Positions 52,594-61,183 of a stretch of 64,000 bases of DNA are shown here, piece after piece. The notes beneath the pieces are model-generated. The model saw nothing but the letters and a program-made list of their open reading frames with translations, searched no databases and was not told the DNA's origin. This DNA is from Chryseobacterium sp. 3008163 (lineage in GTDB: Bacteria > Bacteroidota > Bacteroidia > Flavobacteriales > Weeksellaceae): the NCBI RefSeq assembly GCF_003669035.1, contig NZ_CP033070.1, positions 3,968,001 to 4,032,000 on the forward strand, given 5' to 3'. Made by a program: the position numbers and the translations under genes. The first letter of the stretch is position 1, and each line of letters opens with the position of its first letter.

Positions 52594-55445
52594 GTTTTTA
52601 TTCCAAAATATTCGTTCTTCTATGCTTTTGCTCACAGTTTCTGCATGCTCAATCTAAGGAAATCCAATTCCTGAGCGGGACAGATTCTGAGCATACCAAA
52701 GAATGGGATTTTTGGATAACCGGAGGAAAAAAATCCGGAAGTTGGGACAAAATTCAGGTTCCTTCACAATGGGAACAGCAGGGATTTGGCTCGTACAATT
52801 ACGGCAGAGATTACGTAACCTATGGTAAGAATTTTAAATTCAATGATGAAGTTGGCTTATATAAACACAAATTTTCAGTTCCCAATTCGTGGAAAGGAAA
52901 ATCAGTCAACATCGTTTTCGAAGGTTCGATGACCGACACGGAAGTTAAAATTAATGGGAAATTGGCCGGAGAAATTCATCAGGGCGCTTTTTATGAATTT
53001 AAATATGATATTTCTGACAAATTAATTTACGGAAAAGAAAATATTCTGGAAGTCAAAGTTTCAAAAATGTCTGCCGACAAATCGGTCAACAATGCAGAAC
53101 GTCTGGCTGATTATTGGGTTTTAGGTGGGATTTTCCGACCTGTTTATCTAGAAGCCAACCCTAAAGAAAATATTTCATCAACATCCATTGATGCCAAAGC
53201 AGACGGGACTTTCCGTTCTAATATTCATTTAAAAGGAATCAATTCTGTCAACAATTTAAAGGTCGAGATTTTTGATGCTAAAAATATCTTAGTTGGAGAA
53301 TCTCAGATTACCATTCAAGAAGGAGATACTTTAAAACAGATTCAATTCTCCGTTAAAAATCCAAAACTCTGGACAGCTGAAACGCCCAATTTATACAAAG
53401 CCAAATTCAGTTTAAATAAAAACAGAAAAAACATCTTCCATACCGAAGAAAAATTCGGTTTCCGAACAATTGAAATCCGAAAAGGCGAGGGAATTTACAT
53501 TAATGGTACCAAAATCAAAATGAAAGGCATCAACCGTCACGTTTGGTGGCCTGAAACCGGAAGAGCGGTCAACAAAAACATTGATTTAATGGACGTTCAG
53601 CTCATCAAGGAAATGAATATGAATGCCGTTCGCTGTGCTCATTATCCACCGAATAAATCGTTCTTACAGATTTGTGATTCTTTGGGTTTATATGTTTTGG
53701 ATGAATTGGCGGGATGGCAAAAAAAATACAGTACCGAAGTTGGCAAAAAGCTCGTGAGAGAAATGGTTACGAGAGATGCCAATCATCCATCCATCATTTT
53801 CTGGAGCAACGGAAATGAAGGCGGACATAATTTTGATTTGGATGCAGAATATGCAAAATATGATTTGTCCAACCGTCCTGTAATTCACGCCCATCACAAG
53901 CCTGGAAACGCTTTCAACGGAATCGACTGCAATCATTACGAAGATTATTACAGCACCAAAAAAATCCTTGAAGGAGAAAATATTTATATGCCGACTGAGT
54001 TTTTGCACGCGCAGGATGACGGCGGTGGAGGAACTTCTCTGGCCGATTATTGGGAACTTCACTGGAATTCCAAAAAAGGTGCGGGTGGTTTTCTCTGGGC
54101 ATTTGCGGATGAAGGTTTGGTGCGAACTGATTTTAATAATCAACTTGATGTGAATGCGATTAACGCTCCCGATGGAGTGGTCGGCCCGCATCGTGAAAAA
54201 GAAGGAAGTTTTTATGCCATCCGTGAAATTTACAGTCCGGTAAAAATTGATTTGAAAACTTTACCGATTGATTTTAATGGAACAATTCCTGTTGAAAACA
54301 GATATCATTTTACAAACTTAAATGAATGTCAGTTTGAATGGAAACTTGTCAAATTTAAAACACCATTTTCTTCAGAATCTGGTTTTGATGTACTTCAAAA
54401 AGGAAAAGCAGAATCTCCAGACATAAAACCGACTGAAAAAGGAAGTATCAATTTAAATCTTCCTTCAAACTGGAAAGAAAGTGAAGGTTTACTGCTGACT
54501 GCAACCGATTCTTTTGGAAAAGAAACCTACACCTGGACTTGGAAAATAAAATCGAACGAGGATATTTCAAAACAATTTTCGAAATCTTTAATCAAAGAAT
54601 TTCCGGTTTCAGTTATCGAAAATGATTCATTGTTTATTTTAAAATCAGATGAGAAAGAATTTTCATTTGGCAAAAAGGATGGATTGTTAAAATCTGTCAT
54701 TTTAGATAAAAAAGGCAAAAAAATGACCTTCCGAAACGGACCTGTTTTCGTGAATGGAAAAATGGAATTATCAGCCATAAAAACTTTTGCAGAAGGACAA
54801 AATCAAGTCATTCAGGTTTCTTACAAAGACGGGAAAAAAGCCGTTTGGAAATTAAATCCGAATGGGATTTTAGAATTGAATTATGAATATTCGCCTGCCG
54901 GAGATTATCAGTTTGCGGGCATAAGTTTTGACTATCCCGAAAATTACGTCATCGGCGCAAAATGGCTCGGCAAAGGTCCATATCACGTTTGGAAAAACAG
55001 AACGCAAGGACAGACTTATAACGTTTGGCAAAATCTGAAAAACTCAACTCGGACAGGTTTTTCACCTTGGATTTATCCTGAATTTAAAGGCTATTTTGAC
55101 GATATTTCGTGGTTCCAATTGAATACTGCGGAAGGAAAAATCACGGTCGGAACGAAAGAAGAAAAAATGTTCGTCAGACTCTTTGATTTTTATGGAATTT
55201 ACGGCGCAGAAGGTTATCCGAAATTGCCGACCGGAAATATCTCTTTTCTCGATGCGATTCCACCGTTGGGAACAGCTTTGGCGTTTAACATTAATAATGA
55301 CACTTCAACTTTAGGTCCTGAAAGTGAACCAAATCATTTGAACGGAACTTTTAAAAGAACACTGTATTTCTACTTTGGTCTACCGGATTTGGGAGATGAA
55401 AATAAGCAGTTTACAATGCCGAAAGAAAATATTTTAACAGATTAA
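52590..55445 (+). CDS. GH2 family glycoside hydrolase (beta-galactosidase-type)
   Basis: Exported retaining glycosidase, 951 residues, signal peptide to about 20. Order: GH2 sugar-binding N-domain, immunoglobulin-like domain, TIM barrel (KMKGINRHVWWPETGR near 310), then C-terminal domains. The acid/base Glu is in SNGNEGGHN (about 408) and the nucleophile Glu in MPTEFLHAQDD (about 470). Likely removes beta-galactose or beta-glucuronate side chains of rhamnogalacturonan-I. It overlaps the GH28 gene and is 1 nt before the CE12-like gene, so translation is coupled. Confidence 0.9.
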   Translation: MSFYSKIFVLLCFCSQFLHAQSKEIQFLSGTDSEHTKEWDFWITGGKKSGSWDKIQVPSQWEQQGFGSYNYGRDYVTYGKNFKFNDEVGLYKHKFSVPNSWKGKSVNIVFEGSMTDTEVKINGKLAGEIHQGAFYEFKYDISDKLIYGKENILEVKVSKMSADKSVNNAERLADYWVLGGIFRPVYLEANPKENISSTSIDAKADGTFRSNIHLKGINSVNNLKVEIFDAKNILVGESQITIQEGDTLKQIQFSVKNPKLWTAETPNLYKAKFSLNKNRKNIFHTEEKFGFRTIEIRKGEGIYINGTKIKMKGINRHVWWPETGRAVNKNIDLMDVQLIKEMNMNAVRCAHYPPNKSFLQICDSLGLYVLDELAGWQKKYSTEVGKKLVREMVTRDANHPSIIFWSNGNEGGHNFDLDAEYAKYDLSNRPVIHAHHKPGNAFNGIDCNHYEDYYSTKKILEGENIYMPTEFLHAQDDGGGGTSLADYWELHWNSKKGAGGFLWAFADEGLVRTDFNNQLDVNAINAPDGVVGPHREKEGSFYAIREIYSPVKIDLKTLPIDFNGTIPVENRYHFTNLNECQFEWKLVKFKTPFSSESGFDVLQKGKAESPDIKPTEKGSINLNLPSNWKESEGLLLTATDSFGKETYTWTWKIKSNEDISKQFSKSLIKEFPVSVIENDSLFILKSDEKEFSFGKKDGLLKSVILDKKGKKMTFRNGPVFVNGKMELSAIKTFAEGQNQVIQVSYKDGKKAVWKLNPNGILELNYEYSPAGDYQFAGISFDYPENYVIGAKWLGKGPYHVWKNRTQGQTYNVWQNLKNSTRTGFSPWIYPEFKGYFDDISWFQLNTAEGKITVGTKEEKMFVRLFDFYGIYGAEGYPKLPTGNISFLDAIPPLGTALAFNINNDTSTLGPESEPNHLNGTFKRTLYFYFGLPDLGDENKQFTMPKENILTD

Positions 55446-55446
55446 G

Positions 55447-56769
55447 ATGCAGAACTGGATAAAATTTTTGATGCTGTTTTTAGGTTCGTTTTTGTTCGCG
55501 CAACAGACGAGTTTCAAGTTTGATTTTGGTACAGACAGAACCGCAAACGGATTTATTTCCATAACATCAACCTCAAAATTTGATAAAAAAATCGGCTACG
55601 GTTTTATGGATATTTCCGGTTTGAAATCTGTTGATAATGGCGGAAATGCTTTGACGGGAGATTTTATAACCAGCGACAAAACGTTTTATTTTTCAGTTGC
55701 AATTCCTGAGGGAAATTATAATATTACATTAAATCTTGGTGATTCAAAAGGGAGTTCGGAAACAACCGTGCGAGTAGAAAACCGCCGTTTGATGCTGAAT
55801 GATATTAAAACGAAAAAAGGTGAAATCCTAGAAAAACAAATCACAGTTCACGTTAAAGACAGCATCATCCGAAATCAGGACGGAACTCAAATCGGAATTG
55901 TAAAACTGAAACCAAGAGAACGAAAATATCTGCATTGGGACAATTTGCTAACGATTGAATTCAATGACAAAGCTCCGAAAGTTTGTTCGGTTCTTATTCA
56001 GCCCAATAAAACGGCAAAAACCATTTATCTGACCGGCGATTCCACGGTTGTAGATGCGCAGTACGAACCTTGGGCGTCGTGGGGACAGATGTTGCCGTAT
56101 TTTTTTGTTCCGAATGAAGTCGTGATTGCCAATTATGCTGAAAGCGGAGAAACCCTCAAAGCCTTTGAAGACCGCCATCGAATCAATAAAATCTGGAATA
56201 AAATAAAGCCTAGAGATTATCTGTTCATTCAGTTTGGTCACAACGATCAAAAAGCGGGCAACAGTATAAAATCCGGTTACAGAAAAAGATTGAAAGAATG
56301 GATTTTAAAAGCAAAAGAACTGGGAGCAATTCCTGTTTTGGTTACCTCAATGAATCGCAGAGTTTTTGACGAAAATAGTAAAATCGTCAATACTTTAGAT
56401 GATTTCCCTGATGCGATGCGTGAAATTGCAATAGAAGAAAAAGTCGATTTAATCGATTTGAATACTTTGAGCAAAACCCTATTCGAAGCTATGGGACCGG
56501 AGGAAGCAAAGAAAGCATTCGTGCATTATCCCGCAAATTCTTATCCCAATCAGCCGACCGCTTTGGCGGATGATACGCACTTCAATACTTACGGGGCTTA
56601 CGAATTGGCGAAGTGTGTAGTGAAATCTATCATTGACCAAAATTTACCTTTAAAGAAATATATTTCAAAAATTGATAAAAATTTTAACCCAAATAAACCT
56701 GATAAAATTAAAGAGTTCCACTGGCCGGAATCTGTTTTTATGGAATCTTTAAAGCCTGATGGGAATTAG
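55447..56769 (+). CDS. Rhamnogalacturonan acetylesterase-like SGNH hydrolase with N-terminal accessory domain
   Basis: 440-residue exported enzyme. Signal peptide (LFLGSFLFAQ, residues 9-18), then a galactose-binding-like beta domain (about 20-190), then an SGNH/GDSL domain with GDSTV (about 198-202, catalytic Ser), GHNDQ (block III Asn) and DDTHFN (catalytic Asp/His) in the rhamnogalacturonan acetylesterase (CE12) arrangement. It removes acetyl groups from rhamnogalacturonan so the lyase and hydrolases can act. Third member of the GH28-GH2-esterase operon; stem-loop repeats follow. Confidence 0.88.
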   Translation: MQNWIKFLMLFLGSFLFAQQTSFKFDFGTDRTANGFISITSTSKFDKKIGYGFMDISGLKSVDNGGNALTGDFITSDKTFYFSVAIPEGNYNITLNLGDSKGSSETTVRVENRRLMLNDIKTKKGEILEKQITVHVKDSIIRNQDGTQIGIVKLKPRERKYLHWDNLLTIEFNDKAPKVCSVLIQPNKTAKTIYLTGDSTVVDAQYEPWASWGQMLPYFFVPNEVVIANYAESGETLKAFEDRHRINKIWNKIKPRDYLFIQFGHNDQKAGNSIKSGYRKRLKEWILKAKELGAIPVLVTSMNRRVFDENSKIVNTLDDFPDAMREIAIEEKVDLIDLNTLSKTLFEAMGPEEAKKAFVHYPANSYPNQPTALADDTHFNTYGAYELAKCVVKSIIDQNLPLKKYISKIDKNFNPNKPDKIKEFHWPESVFMESLKPDGN

Positions 56770-56800
56770 GATTTAAGAGTGATTCTCAAAGAAATTTTGT

Positions 56801-56872
56801 TTCCCCCAACCCTAAAGGGAGCAAAATTTCTGTGAAGAGTTCAACAAAATTACTCCCTTTAGGGTTGGGGAA
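56801..56872. repeat. Inverted repeat after the esterase gene
   Basis: A near-perfect 20-bp arm (56801-56821, complement at 56853-56872), differing only in a C-run length. It could terminate transcription or be a dispersed hairpin repeat. Confidence 0.7.
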
Positions 56873-56894
56873 ATAATTTAGATGAAATAGGTAA

Positions 56895-56975
56895 GTCCTG
56901 AAAGGACGTTATCAAAAGCATTGGGTGAAGCCCAATGATAAAGTGAAAGAAATTGTGAACGAGCCCTGAAAGGGC
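56895..56975. repeat. Cluster of three short hairpins
   Basis: GTCCTGAAAGGAC (56895-56907), ATTGGGTGAAGCCCAAT (56920-56936) and GCCCTGAAAGGGC (56963-56975). The first and third share CCTGAAAGG. Such units are common between genes in this group of bacteria. Confidence 0.6.
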
Positions 56976-57131
56976 GAAATCGTGATATAGCCTAGAAGAA
57001 AATCAAAGATTTTCAAAACTAATGTGTTCTTCTAAACAGTCGAATTACTCACTTAAAAATAACTTATGTGTCCAAAATCTTTTGTGACTTTTGTGGTTAA
57101 TTTTAACTGTGGTTAAATTAAAAAAGTAAAA

Positions 57132-59909
57132 ATGAATATCAAAAATATCATAAAACTCAGTCTCATCTGTTTTGCCTTCGGAAATCTCTCGGCACAAAAC
57201 CCATGGCCAAAAACTACCGAGACCGCAAAACCTTGGACGCGGTGGTGGTGGATGGGAAATGCTGTCGACGAAAAAGGATTGGATAAGCAACTCACTACTT
57301 TAAATAAAGCGGGTTTCGGAGGCGTAGAAATTGTTCCTATTTACGGCGCAAAAGGTTTCGAAAAACAATATCTTAATTACTTGTCTCCGGAATGGATGAA
57401 AATGCTTCAGTTCACGACCAACAAAGCAAAAAGTCTGAGTATGGGCGTTGATATGTCGGTAGGAACAGGTTGGCCTATTGGCGGACCGCAGGTTGATGAA
57501 CAGGATGCAGCGACAAAAATGATTGTTCAGACGTATACGATTGCATCAAGTGAAAAATTTTCAGATAAAATCGTTTTGAAAGACGAGAAACAGAAGAATT
57601 TAAAAACAATAAAACTCGATGTTGTTACAGCTTACAATGAAAAAAATGAAGCTGTAGTTTTAACGGATAAAATCAATACTAATGGAACTTTAAACTGGAA
57701 GCCAAGTTCAGGAAAATGGACTATTTACGCAGTTTTTGTCGGTAAAACTTTACAAAAAGTGAAACGTGCTGCTCCTGGCGGCGAAGGTTACACTTTAGAC
57801 CACTTTTCGCCGGACGCGACAAAGGATTATCTGAAAACTTTTGATAAGGCGTTTGGAAATTCCAACTACGGAATCAGGTCTTTTTTCAATGACAGTTACG
57901 AGGTTTACAACGCCGATTGGGCGTCGGATTTTTTAAATGAATTCAAAAAAAGAAGAGGCTATGATTTAAGTCCGTTCATCAAATATCTCGTGAGTAACGA
58001 GGAAAATGAAACTGCAGGAAGGGTAAAATCGGATTATAGAGAAACTCTGAATGAACTGATTTTAAATAATTTTACCAAAGATTTTACCAACTGGGCGCAT
58101 TCCAAAAACTCTAAAAATACCAATCAGGCACACGGTTCGCCGGGGAATTTGTTGGATTTATACGCAGCAGTTGACATTCCTGAATCTGAAACTTTTGGAA
58201 GTTCGATTTTTGAAATTCCAGGTTTGAAAAGAGATACTGCGGACATTCAGAAATCAGATATGCCGGATTTCAATATGCTGAAATTTGCTTCTTCGGCAGC
58301 AAATGTGACAGGCAAAAAATTAACTTCCAACGAAACTTTTACCTGGCTGACAGAGCATTTCAAAACCTCGTGGTCACAGGCCAAACCGGAAGTAGAGCAG
58401 GTGTTTTTATCGGGAATCAACCACGTTTTTTATCACGGTACGACTTATACTCCGGCTGATGTGAAGTTTCCTGGATGGTTGTTTTATGCGTCCGTAAATT
58501 TCGTTCCTGAAAACAGTTTATGGCCACATCTGAAAGGATTAAATTCTTATATTGAACGCACGCAATCTGTTTTGCAAAGCGGGAAATCGGATAACGAACT
58601 GTTGATGTACTGGCCGATTTATGACCAATGGGCGAGTCCGAAAGGGAAGGATGTGACGTTCAAAGTTCATAATGTGGAAAAATGGTTGGTGCCGTCCCCG
58701 ATGTACGAAAATATGAATAAGCTCAGTAAAATGGGGTATTCTCTCGATATGATTTCGGATAAAATGATTGACGAATCAAAGTCGGAAAATCAGAAAATTC
58801 AGGTTTCGAAAGAAGGCTCAGCTTATCAGGTTTTAATTATTCCTGAACTGACGTATCTGCCGGAATCTACTTTAAAAAGCATAATAGATTTAGCTCAAAA
58901 CGGCGCATCAATCATCTTTCAAAACGAACCGAAAGATATTCCCGGAAACTTTGAAGTCGAAAAAAGAAGAACGCAGTTAAAGTCTTTATGGAATCAAATT
59001 TTGTTTCAAAACCAAGATGGTAATTTGAAATTTGCTAACGTTGGTAAAGGAAAAATTGTTTTAAGTTCTGATGTTGCGAAAGCTTTGGAATATTTAAAAA
59101 TTGAAAGAGAAAAACTGACCGATACTGGGTTGAAATTTGTGAGAAGACAATTTGACGGCGGAAAATATTATTACATCGTCAACCACACTTCAAAGGAAAT
59201 CAATCAAAATATTCCTTTAAATTTTACAGGAAAGCAAGTCACTTTGATGAATCCTGAAAATGGAAATTTTGGAATTGGTGAAATACAGAATAATTCGGTT
59301 AGAATTCAACTAAAATCTGGTGAATCTTTAATTATAAAAGCTTCCGAAAATACAGATAATTCAATTGCAAAATGGCATTACAGTGAAAAAACCGATGCGC
59401 CGATTGCTTTAAATCAACTTTGGCAACTGACTTTCAAGGAAGGTGGCCCGGAACTTCCAAAATCAAAAACTTTGAAGAAACTAGAACCTTGGACAAACTT
59501 CACAGAAGATTCTTCAACACAGAGTTTTTCAGGAACCGGAATTTACACGACTACTTTAAAATTAAAAAACAAAAACGCTGACGATTACCTTTTGAAATTT
59601 GATAAGCTCTACGAAAGTGCAACAGTGATTGTCAACGGTCAAGACGCAGGGATTGTCTGGAGTATTCCGTATGAAATCAACATCGGAAAATATCTTAAGA
59701 AAGGAAAAAACACTATTAAAATCGAGGTTTGTAACTTGATGGCGAACCGAATCCGTGATATGGACCAAAAGAAAATCCAATGGCGAAATTACCACGAAAT
59801 CAATTTTGTGAATATTAACTACAAGCCGTTTGACGCATCCAATTGGAAAGTGCAACCTTCAGGTTTGGATGGCGAAATTCAATTAATTCCAATACATTAT
59901 TCAAAATAA
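57132..59909 (+). CDS. GH106 family alpha-L-rhamnosidase
   Basis: 925-residue secreted enzyme removing terminal alpha-L-rhamnose, typically from rhamnogalacturonan fragments. Signal peptide (residues 1-22). The GH106 opening is clear: TRWWWMGNAVDEKGL, then GFGGVEIVPIYGAKG and a VGTGWPIGGPQV loop. The C-terminal region has a GH2-like sugar-binding beta domain (about 790-915, with YLLKFDKLYESATVIVNG). Catalytic residues cannot be assigned by eye. Separate transcription unit from the trio, with repeats on both flanks. Confidence 0.92.
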   Translation: MNIKNIIKLSLICFAFGNLSAQNPWPKTTETAKPWTRWWWMGNAVDEKGLDKQLTTLNKAGFGGVEIVPIYGAKGFEKQYLNYLSPEWMKMLQFTTNKAKSLSMGVDMSVGTGWPIGGPQVDEQDAATKMIVQTYTIASSEKFSDKIVLKDEKQKNLKTIKLDVVTAYNEKNEAVVLTDKINTNGTLNWKPSSGKWTIYAVFVGKTLQKVKRAAPGGEGYTLDHFSPDATKDYLKTFDKAFGNSNYGIRSFFNDSYEVYNADWASDFLNEFKKRRGYDLSPFIKYLVSNEENETAGRVKSDYRETLNELILNNFTKDFTNWAHSKNSKNTNQAHGSPGNLLDLYAAVDIPESETFGSSIFEIPGLKRDTADIQKSDMPDFNMLKFASSAANVTGKKLTSNETFTWLTEHFKTSWSQAKPEVEQVFLSGINHVFYHGTTYTPADVKFPGWLFYASVNFVPENSLWPHLKGLNSYIERTQSVLQSGKSDNELLMYWPIYDQWASPKGKDVTFKVHNVEKWLVPSPMYENMNKLSKMGYSLDMISDKMIDESKSENQKIQVSKEGSAYQVLIIPELTYLPESTLKSIIDLAQNGASIIFQNEPKDIPGNFEVEKRRTQLKSLWNQILFQNQDGNLKFANVGKGKIVLSSDVAKALEYLKIEREKLTDTGLKFVRRQFDGGKYYYIVNHTSKEINQNIPLNFTGKQVTLMNPENGNFGIGEIQNNSVRIQLKSGESLIIKASENTDNSIAKWHYSEKTDAPIALNQLWQLTFKEGGPELPKSKTLKKLEPWTNFTEDSSTQSFSGTGIYTTTLKLKNKNADDYLLKFDKLYESATVIVNGQDAGIVWSIPYEINIGKYLKKGKNTIKIEVCNLMANRIRDMDQKKIQWRNYHEINFVNINYKPFDASNWKVQPSGLDGEIQLIPIHYSK

Positions 59910-59932
59910 ATTTTAGGATTATAAGATTTGAA

Positions 59933-60026
59933 ACTTTGTGTTCTTATTTAAGTGAAACGCCTTTGTGTAACTTAAAAACATTTAGTAGTAAAAAAAAACT
60001 TTGCGGACTTTGCGTTAAAAATTATT
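59933..60026. repeat. Dispersed intergenic repeat, copy 2
   Basis: Diverged copy of the 51017-51105 repeat: shares CATTTAGTAGTAAAAAAA, a CTTTGCG-GACTTTGCG end and preceding CCTTTGTG. The gap between GH106 and the DUF4350 gene holds nothing else. Confidence 0.6.
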
Positions 60027-60090
60027 AAGAAAACAGATAAATAGAATATGAACTCGAAAATTCAAGAATTCAAAAAATAAAACATTAGAA

Positions 60091-60897
60091 ATGAGTACTA
60101 AAAATATCATAAAAATATTCGCATTAGGAACTTTACTGACCTTCAGTTTTTCCACTGCCCAGCAGAAACCAAAAGTCGTGTTAGACAACTTTTTCAACAA
60201 CGAAAAAAAGGAAAACAAGGAAACCAAAGTCCTAGAATCGTGGCATTACACTTGGAATGACACCAGTAACGGCGGGTTTTCTTTGTTGGGGGAAATCTTT
60301 ACAAAACAGGGCGCAGAAATCAGTATGCTCACAACTGCTCCAACAAAAAAAGATTTGAAAAACGCTAATATTTACATCATCGTAGATGCCGATATTGACA
60401 AAGAAGCGTACGGCGGAAAGGCGAATCTGATTGACCCGACAAGCATCAAAAACCTGACAGAATGGGTGAAAAAAGGCGGTGTTTTGGTTTTAATGAGCAA
60501 CGATAAAGGAAATTCTGAGTTTGAACATTTCAATAAACTGGCACAGGAATTCGGAATTCATTTCAATGAAGACAGTTATAACAGAGTACAGAAAAGGGAA
60601 TTTGAGCAGGGAAAAGTAATGGTTCCAGCAGGAAATGAAATTTTTTCTGAGCAGAAATTATATATGAAAGAAGTCGCAACAGTTTCCGTGAAAAGTCCGG
60701 CGAAAGAATTGCTGTCTGCGGAAGGTAAAAACATCGCAGCCATCGCAAAAATTGGCAAAGGGACGATTTTCGCATTGGGTGACCCTTGGTGCTACAACGA
60801 GTACATCGACGGCAAAAAGTTACCCGCAGATTTTACGAATTATCAGGGAACTGAGGAATGGGTGAAGTGGCTGTTGAAGCAGACCGCCAAGAAATAA
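60091..60897 (+). CDS. DUF4350 domain-containing exported protein
   Basis: A 268-residue protein with a signal peptide (cleavage near STAQQ, residue 24) and a flavodoxin-like DUF4350 domain: HYTWNDTSNGGFSLLGEIF, then WVKKGGVLVLMSND, then EFEHFNKLAQEFGI, and KIGKGTIFALGDPW at the end. In Bacteroidota this domain is often found beside or fused to GH105 unsaturated rhamnogalacturonyl hydrolases, so it fits the locus; as a class I glutamine amidotransferase-like fold it lacks a clear nucleophile. Function unknown. Confidence 0.85.
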   Translation: MSTKNIIKIFALGTLLTFSFSTAQQKPKVVLDNFFNNEKKENKETKVLESWHYTWNDTSNGGFSLLGEIFTKQGAEISMLTTAPTKKDLKNANIYIIVDADIDKEAYGGKANLIDPTSIKNLTEWVKKGGVLVLMSNDKGNSEFEHFNKLAQEFGIHFNEDSYNRVQKREFEQGKVMVPAGNEIFSEQKLYMKEVATVSVKSPAKELLSAEGKNIAAIAKIGKGTIFALGDPWCYNEYIDGKKLPADFTNYQGTEEWVKWLLKQTAKK

Positions 60898-61064
60898 TTA
60901 AAGGTGTGCAATCGGTTGAAGCGGTTTGGTAAATTTTATTTGGAAAGCTTTATCCGCCTGTAATTTATCCTGAGCTTGTCGAAGGACTCCCGCTTTTTTG
61001 TTCGTCGTTTCTCCTCACAAAAAGAGCTCCGTTCAAGTCGGGCTGCGAGAGATTCGATGTGAAA

Positions 61065-61160
61065 ATCCTTGTCAAGGTTTTTAAACCTTGACAAGGATAA
61101 AAATCAAAAGGAACGTGCTTTAGCACGTTTATAAATCAAAATAGAAAATAGGCTTTAGCC
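61065..61160. repeat. Hairpin cluster before the PL11 gene
   Basis: A perfect 16-bp stem (61065-61080 with 61083-61098), then AACGTGCT-TT-AGCACGTT (61112-61129) and GGCTTTAGCC (61151-61160). Located 24 nt before the PL11 start, so they could affect its expression. Just upstream, 60960-61050 contains further AT-poor repeat-like sequence (TCCTGAGCTTGTCGAAGGA). Confidence 0.6.
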
Positions 61161-61183
61161 AAAACTTATAAAATCAAAGAATT

